Of a stretch of DNA of 64,000 bases, positions 25,845-38,000 are shown one piece after another (within the stretch, counting starts at the first letter, position 1; every line of letters starts with the position of its first letter). Origin of the DNA: Elmis aenea. Taxonomy: Eukaryota > Arthropoda > Insecta > Coleoptera > Elmidae. A program made the translations under genes and the position numbers. The notes under the pieces are model-generated. The model searched no databases and was not told the DNA's origin. It was given only the letters and a program-made list of their open reading frames with translations. The DNA lies in contig OX393584.1 of NCBI GenBank assembly GCA_947652605.1, positions 30,243,467 to 30,307,466 of the forward strand, written 5' to 3'.

Positions 25845-26038
25845 TCAGTCCAAAAAGCCGGTATTGACCAGCTTTTCCAAAAAGAACTTAACATCACCCA
25901 GTTCTGAATCTTTTATCCCCAACGATTTTAACATTCCCAAGTCTCCATTCTCTACCGCCATAAAAACTGAGCGTAAATGTTCCAGGTCTGATCGCATTAG
26001 ATGTAACGCAGCACCAAAATCTTCTATTGTTTGAGATT
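25845..26038 (-). CDS. prohormone-4: prohormone-4 coding exon 3 (C-terminus)
   Basis: The acceptor CTGTTTCAG lies directly before 26038, and TGA is at 25845-25847. It encodes 64 residues from SQTIEDF to NTGFLD. Incoming phase 1 completes a GAA codon. The intron to exon 2 is only 54 bp. Confidence 0.95.
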
Positions 26039-29000
26039 CTGAAACAGAAGCGGAAGATATTTCCTTGCATCGACACGCCTAATACGATTTACCTGAAAGG
26101 GCAATAGCCACTTTGTCGACACCTCCTAGGGGTTTAAGGGCGTCCCGTGCTTTACTACCGAAAAGTTTTTCTAAATAATTGGGTCCATGACTGGCCAATA
26201 AGGATTTCAGAAAACTTCCCGTTTCTTCTACGGGCGGTCGTTTTGCAGCAGTGCACAAACGAGGGTCTTCGTCGTAGCTGTCGGGACAATCTGGTGCACC
26301 ATCACAAAGGTACTGAATAGAAATGCAGTTGCCATCTCCTGGACACTTGAACGGCTCGTATGGATGGCACGCGTCTCCTGCAAATAAATAAATTTTACAT
26401 CGTTACCTTAATTGTTAATACAATCGTGCAACCGGAAAATCACAGTTTATTAATTCAAGTAAGTTAAAACAATCTTCATAGTGTCCGACAGCCAAGCAGC
26501 ATTAAAAGCTCTTGGCTCGTCGGAAGTAAACTCAGGACTTGTTCTGAACTGCATCCGGGCACTTAACGGGCTAGAAAGCAGGAATAATGTTAAACTGGTA
26601 TGGTGTCCAGGGCACACTAATATACCAGGGAACGAGGAGGCAGATCGCCTTGCCAAAATTGGCAACGAGACACCTTTCTTCGGACCAGAACCCGCTGTTG
26701 GTACATCCTATGGAACATTCAAGCGGTGTCTTACTGACATATTAATACAACGGCATAATGCTCATTGAAAAAAAGTTGCAGGACAAGCCCATTCTAAGGC
26801 TATCCTGTCAATGGTCTCTAAAGAAAAGACAGAAGAAATGCTTACTCGTCACTGTGGGCTAAACAAACACTTCTACATGTTGTGGCTCTCAGAGACCGAT
26901 ATATGCAGAGGATGTGGTGAAGAAGAAAAAACTCCTCTTCACGTAATATGCCAGTGTGAAGGATTCACACTCTATCGGCGCAGACTTCTAGGGATGGAAA
27001 AAGCCAACCAAGAAGAGTTAAGAAAAACACCCTTAGAAAAAATCCTGGAGTTTTTCAAAAACACAGGACTTCTTTAAGGGGCTACCACCAGAGGCCACAA
27101 AAGACCAATAGGTCGCAGTACAGGACTACCTCCACGGAAATAATAATAATAAAATTCAAGTAGGTGATTTTAGCAAATTTATTTGTAAATATCACTGCCC
27201 ACTACGTTCCACTACACATTAAACCTTTTTAGGACAATGCTTAAACAAAATAAAAAACTGGGTTGAATTGGCATCTCCCAACAAAAACCAGAGGTCATTC
27301 CTAGTTGTCGGCTTAGTTGCACGTAGTAATAGCGAAAGCATTTTCTTAAAACGTGTGAACGCAGATTTGCGATAACTTTGCATCAAGTTGAACGAAAACC
27401 TATTAACATGACTCTTTTGTATGTTAAAGAAATAGCGCTAACAATGTAGTGCATGAAATAAGAAACTAGAAAAACCTCGAGCTTCCGAATAAATGATCCG
27501 TTTTCGTTTTGCATAACATAATCAGGCGACTACACCAAAAAGTTAAACAAGGTAGCAGATTCTATGTTAGCAAGTATTTAAAGAAGAAACTGTACTTTTA
27601 TTCTTAACCTTATATTATTTTTACAAAATACTAACAATTATAATGAAAAAATTTGAACGCCACAGTTGGTACGATAATAAAAATTAATGTTCTCGTAAAT
27701 GCGCCGGAGATTGATAAAGTGCACGCACGCCATTGCAGAATGCCGCACCATTTAATTAGGAATTGCAACGTGCACAAAAAAACAGTTGAAATGTGTTTTA
27801 TTAAACATGGAAGAGATGCTCGGGAATTTGTAATTAAATGGTAATAGACATAAGGAAACTGAACAAGCTACAAAAAACTACACTCAAACAGAAGAAAAAT
27901 AACACGGCCAATTAAATCTAAGATTCTATAGGATAGAAATTTTGTTTAGCACAACATTTTAGAAATGAAATAATTTTTATGAGCAGACTTTACTTTAAGG
28001 AAAATTGTACACTTCGTACATTTCTTATACAGCCCCTAACAATTATCCACCCTTCGTTTGGCAAATATTGGATTCCTGCAACATTTTTGTTTAGCTCAAA
28101 ATTTTAGAAATGAAATAATTTTTATGAGCAGACTTTACTTTAAGGAAAATTGTACGCTTCGTACATTTACTATACAGTCCCTAACAATTATCCACCCTTA
28201 GTTTGTCAAATATTGGATTCCTGCAACATTTTTGTTAAGCTCAAAATTTTTAGAAACGAAATAATTTTCATAGGCAGACTTTACTTTAAGGAAAATTGTA
28301 CACTTCGTAACATTTCTTACACTAAAAATCTTCCTGAAAAACTTTAACTAATTCAGTAAACTCTTGACTTCATACACTCATTATAGATCTTAACTAGCAA
28401 TTAATTATTCACCCTCAGTTCAGCCAGCTTTAAATATTAAATATCGACTATAAATTTCAAAATTACGAAACAAGCCATTATTACCAAAATAAACAAGTGA
28501 TTATTTAAAAAAACTAGTCAAACCCAACAAGAATTTTTAGCTTCAGGCCGCAAAAACCATTTTTTTTTTAACAATGTTCGATTCAAGTGATGGAGCAGAA
28601 TCGTATATGATACAAATAAGTGAGAATGGTTTTGTGGTTCGTATAGTACTGTTAAATATTTAATAGTATCGCCACAAAAGTCTGTCGAACAATAATAGTG
28701 AAATGTCAATTGTAATGTGAATATAATTTGTTTTCATTGATGCTCTTCTCAAATATTTGTTTTTGTAATTTGTGTGAACTGTTGCATTTGACCGAAAGGT
28801 TGAAACAATATTGAAAAGCTATTAACTTGTCTCGTTACAAAACCACCCCTGCTGATTTTCCACTAACCATGACCTTTTAATTAGTTTGAAAGATCTTTTC
28901 ATTTTGTAATTTTAACTTCGTGTTTTTTTAGATGACTAAAAACATGGTGAATCAAAAAATATTGTTAACAACCATGAAACGTGAAATAGGTTTTATCTTT

Positions 29001-32000
29001 CATGGCACTGCCGATTTTATTAAATACATGTTCCGTATTTCTAAAAATATGCCTAGTATCAGTAGTCAGAATATTTATTTGTAGTTACGTAAGGAATTTT
29101 TTAATTATTTATTTTAATCCAGTATAATTTTAACTTAAGCCATTGTACCTATATTTTACTAGCTCTCGAGATAAGATAAATCCAAATGCCAAACCACGGC
29201 TTTCAAACCCTGTTGTATAACGAAATATGATATTTTTTTGTACCAAGAATTTCTGGTACCTACACTGTTATTACTGTTGCTTCGTTTAATGCTGATAATT
29301 GTTGGTTGTTAGGTAATATCAGTTCAATTCATTAGCTTTATCACCTAAACATTAAAAATTTTAGCATAATAAAGATCACGAACAAACGCTATAAATTTTC
29401 CCACTGCTCCATTATTGCGTAAATACGTTAGCATAAAATTGTACGCGTATGTTATTACATAGTTAAGATTATAATTACAGGTGGTAGGCTTTCGCATATA
29501 AAATGTTTGCAAAAATTTATTAAGTACAGGCAATAACAATTTTTGTTACACTAATAAACTTAACCATACAGCGATAATGTTAAAACGATTCGAAGCAGTT
29601 TTGTTACGCAAACTCAGCTCAATATTTTAAATAACTAGATCCGTTATATAGATCAATAAGTCGGGTGTCATCAGACAATCATGTTACTAATTATTTGTTA
29701 ATTTAACAGGGTGTAGCATTGAGGCAGCCTGCCTCAGGGCGCCGTTTCACGGGGACTTGAAACGTGTGTTTATTGTTTAACTATCGTTCTTGATAAGCTT
29801 TGTGTCGATTCGCTACCTCGCAACACACTTTTAGTTGTTAAAAAGAGGTGAGAAATTTTGAATTTCAATGTAAAAATTTGCGTCTTGCGTTTAAACAACG
29901 TCTATGCAATGCGTAACGCGTATTATTGTGTTAAGAAACCGATTACAAATATTTTTTATAGCTGATCCAAGTTTAAAAAAAAATCCTTTTCCCAAGGGTA
30001 TACCCTTCACATCTTAAAAAATCAAATATTTTGTTATGGGCCTAATTGTTTGTAGAAATGTCAAACAACGTTTATGCAATTCGTAACGCGTATTATTTTG
30101 TTTAGAAACCGATTAAAAATATTTTTTATAGCTGTTTCAAGATTTAAAAAAAAATACTATATCCTAGCTAGGGCGTTTGAAATGAATTCGACAGACCTTT
30201 TTAAGTAACAGCATTAATTATTACCGGAAATTAAATTCGCCTCTGATTATTCCGGAAATTATATGATAATTGTATTTAATGCAGTGTTATGTTCATTTTA
30301 TAGGTAGTAAAATAAAACTTTTTTCAGTTATGTCGTTTTGTAATCGGTTTAGCACTTAATTATGTAAATTTTTTTTAAATTCCATTATAGTATTTATAAT
30401 TAGTGTAACAAACGCATATTATGTTTTCTCAGAACACGCGAAGTTTTAACCTATACACTTCGCCCAACATACCCTTTTATTTAAATTATTCCAAACTAAA
30501 ATAAAGTCGGTTTATATTACCATATTAAAATTTTGAATCAAATTTTATGTAAGCCCAACAAGTACTTAAATAACGGAAAGTGTGAATTTTATCTTTAACT
30601 TTTAATAATATCGTTTATATTTAATCTGCCCGATTACTGTTTTTTAATCATGAACACATGCTTTCATTTATAATCGTTCTTTCCGTTCAAATTTTTGATG
30701 TTTCGGTGCGAAATATACCTACCTAGGTGTTGTTGAACTTTATCGAATAAACAGAATCGTATCGCGATAGCTACGGGCAGGCGAACTACTCCGTTTCGAA
30801 AAATCTATCGATTTTGGCGAAAATTGTAACAAAATCATTGGATGTTTAAATTCGACCACCACAAATGTCGACGAAAGAGAATCACTGTTGGTGTCAATGT
30901 CAAACAAACTTCTCCTCGGGGAGCCTGACCGGAAAGAAAACTTTAACAAAATAACGAAATTAAACGAAGGGGTTTTCGATGGTTTCAAAAGATCCATGTT
31001 TGAATACTCTTTATTTTCGTTTTTCATGGATACTTCAGACAAACGCAATAAAAGTGGTTGACAGTTATAAATGTTGGCATTTGTTATCATTTCCAAGGCT
31101 TACTATTTAAAAATGTTACCTTTTGTCTTATATATTTATTAAAAATTCTTAATAATTCGGAAATTGTTGCCAGATAGGTATCAGAAACGTTAATACAGAT
31201 TGATGCAGAATTTGATTTTGCATTAGAAAATCAAAAAAAAATCGATTTTTTTGTCTAAAAAAGTGCAAAGACTATAGCCTTTGTACTTTTTCCATTTTTC
31301 ACGAAAAATTAAAAGTCATTTTTTAAGTCTAATAATCCTTAATTTGGCCATAAATAACGTGTATAAGAAGTCTGAAGGCATTTGCTTTAGTTTAAAGAAA
31401 ATCGATTTTTTGTCGAAAAAAGTGCAAAGACTATAGCCTTTGTACTTTTCCATTTTTCACGAAATATTAAAAGTCATTTTTTAAGTCTAATAATCCTTAA
31501 TTTGGCCATAAATAACGTGTATAAGAAGTCTTAAGGCATTTGCTTTAGTTTAGAGAAAATCGATTTTTTTGTCTAAAAAAGTGCAAAGACTATAGCCTTT
31601 GTACTTTTTCCATTTTTCACGAAAAATTAAAAGTCATTTTTTAAGTCTAATAATCCTTAATTTGGCCATACATAACGTGTATAAGAAGTCTTAAGGCATT
31701 TGCTTTAGTTTAAAGAAAATCGATTTTTTTGTCGAAAAAAGCGCAAAGACTATTATATATAGCCTTTGTACTTTTTCCATTTTTCACGAAAAATTAAGTC
31801 ATTTTTTAAGTCTAATAATCCTTAATTTGGCCATAAATAACGTGTATAAGAAGTCTTAAGGCATTTGCTTTAGTTCAAAGAAAATCGATTTTTTTATCGA
31901 AAAAAGTACAAAGACTATACCTTTGTACTTTTTCCATTTTTCACGAAAAATTAAGTCATTTTTTAAGTCTAATAATCCTTAATTTGGCCATAAATAACGT

Positions 32001-35000
32001 GTATAAGAAGTCTTAAGGCATTTGCTATAGTTCAAAGAAAATCGATTTTTTTATCGAAAAAAGTACAAAGACTATAGCCTTTGTACTTTTTCCATTTTTC
32101 ACGAAAAATTAAAAGTCATTTTTTAAGTCTAATAATCCTTAATTTGGCCATAAATAACGTGTATAAGAAGTCTGAAGGCATTTGCTTTAGTTTAAAGAAA
32201 ATCGATTTTTTGTCGAAAAAAGTGCAAAGACTATAGCCTTTGTACTTTTCCATTTTTCACGAAATATTAAAAGTCATTTTTTAAGTCTAATAATCCTTAA
32301 TTTGGCCATAAATAACGTGTATAAGAAGTCTTAAGGCATTTGCTTTAGTTCAAAGAAAATCGATTTTTTTGTCGAAAAAAGTGCAAAGACTATAGCCTTT
32401 GTACTTTTTCCATTTTTCACGAAAAATTAAGTCATTTTTTAAGTCTAATAATCCTTAATTTGGCCATAAATAACGTGTATAAGAAGTCTTAAGGCATTTG
32501 CTTTAGTTTAAAGAAAATCGATTTTTTTGTCGAAAAAAGTGCAAAGACTATAGCCTTTGTACTTTTTCCATTTTTCACGAAAAATTAAAAGTCATTTTTT
32601 AAGTCTAATAATCCTTAATTTGGCCATAAATAACGTGTATAAGAAGTCTTAAGGCATTTGCTTTAGTTCAAAGAAAATCGATTTTTTTGTCGAAAAAAGT
32701 GCAAAGACTATAGCCTTTGTACTTTTTCCATTTTTCACGAAAAATTAAGTCATTTTTTAAGTCTAATAATCCTTAATTTGGCCATAAATAACGTGTATAA
32801 GAAGTCTTAAGGCATTTGCTTTAGTTTAAAGAAAATCGATTTTTTTGTCGAAAAAAGTGCAAAGACTATAGCCTTTGTACTTTTTCCATTTTTCACGAAA
32901 AATTAAAAGTCATTTTTTAAGTCTAATAATCCTTAATTTGGCCATAAATAACGTGTATAAGAAGTCTTAAGGCATTTGCTTTAGTTCAAAGAAAATCGAT
33001 TTTTTTGTCGAAAAAAGTGCAAAGACTATAGCCTTTGTACTTTTTCCATTTTTCACGAAAAATTAAGTCATTTTTTAAGTCTAATAATCCTTAATTTGGC
33101 CATAAATAACCTGTATAAGAAGTTTAAAGGGATTTGCTGTAGTTTTAAGAAAATCGATTTTTTTGTCGAAAAAAGTGCAAAGAAATTTTAGGGTTGTTAA
33201 AAGTGTGTCGCGACATTATATAGAAAAACACTGGTTTTACAATATTCGACCTTTACTGTCCTTATACTCATTAATATAACGCACATCTCATCTTGGCCTG
33301 AATAACCATTATCGATTATGTTTTTATGAGTATAGGTACGACAGTACTGTAAAAAATATTCTAAATTATTATGGGTTTAAGCGTTTTAATCTTTTTCTCA
33401 AAAATCTCCACATAATCAGCTAAATATTTACGAATCCAAAACAATTTAATAGCTACGTCTGTACACCCACACTTGTTGTAACCGTAATAATATTGTCACG
33501 ACTGCTTGTTTGTTCAATTGTATTTCTCACATTCCCTCATCTTGGATATTTTCTCTCGAGGTAATGTTACGCGTCTACACTTGCCTATACATCTCAGTTT
33601 ACTCGTAATGGACGTAAATAAGAAAAAAAAACAGTAGGCAGGGTAAATTATTGTCGTTTCGGTGCAAACACACATTTCTTACTGAGATAAAACATTTTAG
33701 CAGAGACGTTCTAGCAGGAACGCACGAAAAGTTATCAACAAGATATATTATATTTATATACACAGGGTGACAATGATGTACCACGTTTGCTATTATAATA
33801 GTATAATAGTCCCGTGAATTGGCAAAGTTGGGAAGAATTGCATTAAGAATTGAATGACGTTTAAAAAGTTTAATGTTGAGGTTTTAAGCGAAAAATTACA
33901 ACACTTTTAAACGCGAAAATCTTTTTAACTTTGACAGATTAGAAAAACTGTACTTGTGCAATATTTACCAGGGAAGGTCACGATATGTTGTCGCTAGAAT
34001 CTGATCAAGGCTGTGTTTATTTCATCCAGAACATCAAAACTAAATGTGTTGCAGAGTTATACGTGCCACTGGCCATTTCCTTCGGAAAAATTGGGGAGCA
34101 ACTGAAAAGTTGAATAATAAAGGTAATTTTTGCAATCGCGTTGGCCATGAAACCGTCAGAGATAAAATCGAAATTCTTCTATTTACCAATTCGCGCATCC
34201 TTTGCCAGTAAAACGGTGCAAAGTTTTTGAAAAGATCTTGAACGGTTCCGAAGATAGGGGAGTGCAGAACCCCCCCATAGGTTAGTCGTTATAGAGCTGG
34301 AGAACTGTAAATTTTGTGCTAAAAAAATGTCTTCGGCTTTTTTACCATTCATTAACCCACCCCCCCATGATAAAAACATCAAACATTCTGCTGCTAAAAA
34401 ATTTAAAAAGAGAGTGGTGACCTAAAAAATAGGTCCTCAGCTCTGTTTCCGTTTATTAACCCCCCCTCCCATGGAAGCATCCTGTTAATGATAATATCAT
34501 CTATACAATTCATATTAAATATCGATTATTAAACAAACGACTACAACCAAAGGCAATAAATTCGAATTTCTTTTAGTTACAACATGTAATAATCACCGGA
34601 AAGCATAAAATTTGCTTTAATAAAAAAAAAGCTTGTTTGAACTATGTGTCGTCGGTGACCAGATACTTAATTTAGATTGTTACAATTACTTTAATTAAAA
34701 AGCGGGCATTTTTAGCTTCAGCGGAACTGCGGAGCAAAAATTAATTTAGTTAATTAATTTTTTAACGTTTCGTGTTTAACAATTGTTTTACCTTACTTTC
34801 CAATATGCATACTGAAGAAAACAAGTAACTGTCTGTGTTTATAAAACAATTTGTGTGGTAGACTAATATAGGTACTAAAAAAAAATGCTTTTGTGTCTGA
34901 TAAGTTGATCAAAATACAGCATTTGAGGCTGAACATAGATCCCGCTTATCGTAAGAGCTAATAAATTGGTGAAATTTGGGGGGGAAAAAAGTAATTTAAA

Positions 35001-38000
35001 CTTAATTTTAATCTAACTTGTTAATTACCGCGGCCTACTAAGTTTAAAGGTTATTCAGAAAAAACTAAAAACAATAATGTTTGTTTTTATGCGTTATTAC
35101 ATGTACTTTTAGAGATATTTAATTGGTATATGACTTTCGGTTCAACCTGAAATGGACTCAAACATCGAAACATGGTTAATGTTTTTAAAAGACAATCAAA
35201 TTTTCTACAAGACTATGTAAAAACATATAGGGTCTTGTATTTAAGAAAATCGAGTTATCGATGTTTAAAGTTTCACGAGTTTGAGCAAGTGTAAAAAACA
35301 CCCTTTATAATATTTTTAAAATGTAGCTAGTGCAAAGTGTTAAATAATCTATTGTCAATCTAATGTTTAAACAAAATTCTACTGCCTTTTTAAATAGCTT
35401 AAATGTTTTAAAAAAATGAAAGTGCTCAAAATTTTCATAAAAATGTAAATTTTACGAAAACGGTTGACTTTAGACTTTATACATTTTTTAAAGTAAATTT
35501 TAAAAGAAATCCAATAAGATAAAAATATACAGGGTGTTCTTTTTAAAATTTCAAAATTTGAGTCCGTTTCCGTTTGAACCGGAATTCGCATTGCAACCTT
35601 AATATTTCCATCAAATCCAAAAAATGCCATAACGCTCAGATATAAAATTTCATTGTTACATTTGCAATAGTATTTTAGATATTTGTCTCTTTCCATACTT
35701 TTGCGCATCCCTGAATATCATGAAATATATTAACTAAAATATTAAATAAATAAACTGAACTTAAACTTTTTAAGCAAGACTTCAATATTATTTACGATAT
35801 TAAATTTGAACTACATCTAAACATATTTTTAATTAATTTAATCGAAAAATAATATCACATTTATACTTTTTTTTGGAAAATTTATGCTAATCATAATTTT
35901 AAGATATTAATTAGAAATATGTAATATTATTATTCAATAATTGATATTAATAACATTAAGAAAACTTAATTTAGATTTTATTGATGGTTTACAACTTATT
36001 TAAAGGGATTTAGGTTTTTGCTGTTATCTGCATACTTTTGGAAAACTAACTCAGCCGAAGTAGCCCTTTAAATTGGAAAACATTATTCCGTTTGACCGCC
36101 TCTGTTCTCCGTTATAGTCGATATCCCATTTCACGCTTCTACATAGGAAATGTTTTTCCATTATTCTTGCACCTACATCTATTAACAATATCCGATACCA
36201 TTAAGGATATCAGATAAAATGTATTACCGTATGCGTATACCTTTAACTATCGTCTTTACTATGCCGTCATACAAACGCAAAGTCCAAATTAAAATTTGAA
36301 GAAGCCAAATAATTAACAATGACCATCCATGTGTTGCCGTTAACTTACCTTCTAGGCGTGTAATTTTTTGTTTGTTTAATGTTTTGAAACAATTTCTTGT
36401 AGTGTTATTTAACTTTTTTTATTGTATTGGGTTTTTTGTTCCTTTCACTTTGAAAATGTTTGTAAATAATTAACGTTTTCTAGTTTGCCCTCTCATTTTT
36501 TTTGCGTTCAATATTTTGTGTATAAGAAGTTCGAAATTGGCCTACTAAGGTTTAAAGAGGTACGACTGATCAGTTATAATGAATTTGACGAACGAGAAAT
36601 TATTTTTAGATTTTTTCGAATTCTGAAGAAATTTGCGACTTGGCAAAAATTTTTAACAGCCCTCACATCCTTATTTATGCGGTTCCAGTCATCCCAACCA
36701 ACTTTCATCTGGCCCTCTGCAGAAAACAATTGCTCACACCTGCTGTAGATACTTATTCCTGTTTTTTTTTTTTTTATTAAGTACTGAACAACTTTTCTGT
36801 ACAGGGTGGTCCAAATTCGATGGGATTGCATGGGTATCTCGGTTAATATTTAGGATAGAGAAACGGTTAAATTACCAAAAATGTGCAGTTTTTTGACACA
36901 AACTCAGAACCGTTTTAAAAACCTTGTTTTTTTTTGTTTTCACAGCCTCCTATTATTTATTTAAAAAAAAAAAAACTAAAAAACCTTCGTTACTTGCGTA
37001 TTATTGAAAATAAATAATCAACCCTTACATATTTCAAATGAGAAAAAAATAAGGAATTTAAATAGGCCATAGCCAACTATCGCTCCCATTTAAAAAAAGG
37101 TAAGTTTGTGTCATAACTTTTTAACGGCGAGCGCAAAATTTTTTTTTTTTAGTATAATCAAATTAAACATAACAATATCTAAAAATAATCTTCATAAATA
37201 TTTTTGATATTTACAACAATAAAAGAGATATAACACATTATTAATATGACAAAAAAAAATATCGATAGATCGAAAACCGGAAATGATAGAATTTTTTAAA
37301 AACGGTTCTGAGTTTGTCTCAAAAAACTGCACATTTTTGGTAATTTAACCGTTTCTCTATCTCGGGTTAATAAACCCTTGCAATCCCATTGAATTTGGAC
37401 CAGCCTGTATAAATTTAAAAATAAATTGCCCAAGTAAGTGTTGACTTTTCACAAACTTTCCCTTAAAATATAACAGAATTGTAATTTGAAATGGTTGGTA
37501 ATCATTTCCATATCTTTTATGGATTTTAAGGCACTAAGATCGTGATGCTTTTGTTAAGTGACGCTTTATATATTGTTTACATCCAAACATGAATTAAAAT
37601 GTTCCGATATTTTGTAAAAATACGTGTATTCATTTTTTGTTTTCAAGTCTAGCCTGCTTCGTTGTGTTCCGAAATTTGTTGCGGAGTTACTACAAAATCC
37701 ATAAATGGCAGACAGTATCCGCATCTATATCAAAAGATATTCTTGAGAAAGGCCGTTTGTGGGTAAAATTCCTCTCTCCTGTTTCCACTCGGCTGTATTG
37801 AAATCAATTATTTATAAAGTGGATCGTACTAGATATTGTACAATATCCTGTAGTATACAAGTTAGGTTTGCTTTGCGTCTTAAAATTAATTTCAGATCAA
37901 AGTCAACTAGTAACTTGATACTTCCAACTTAAGGTAATGTTGATTTTACATTAATTAGCTGCACTTTCACAACAAAGAACGTCAAGAATAATGATTGAAT

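Noticed and set aside
31205..33190. CRISPR-like appearance of regular repeats
   Set aside because: Whole monomers of about 159 bp are repeated without unique spacers, in an insect gene intron. It is a satellite.
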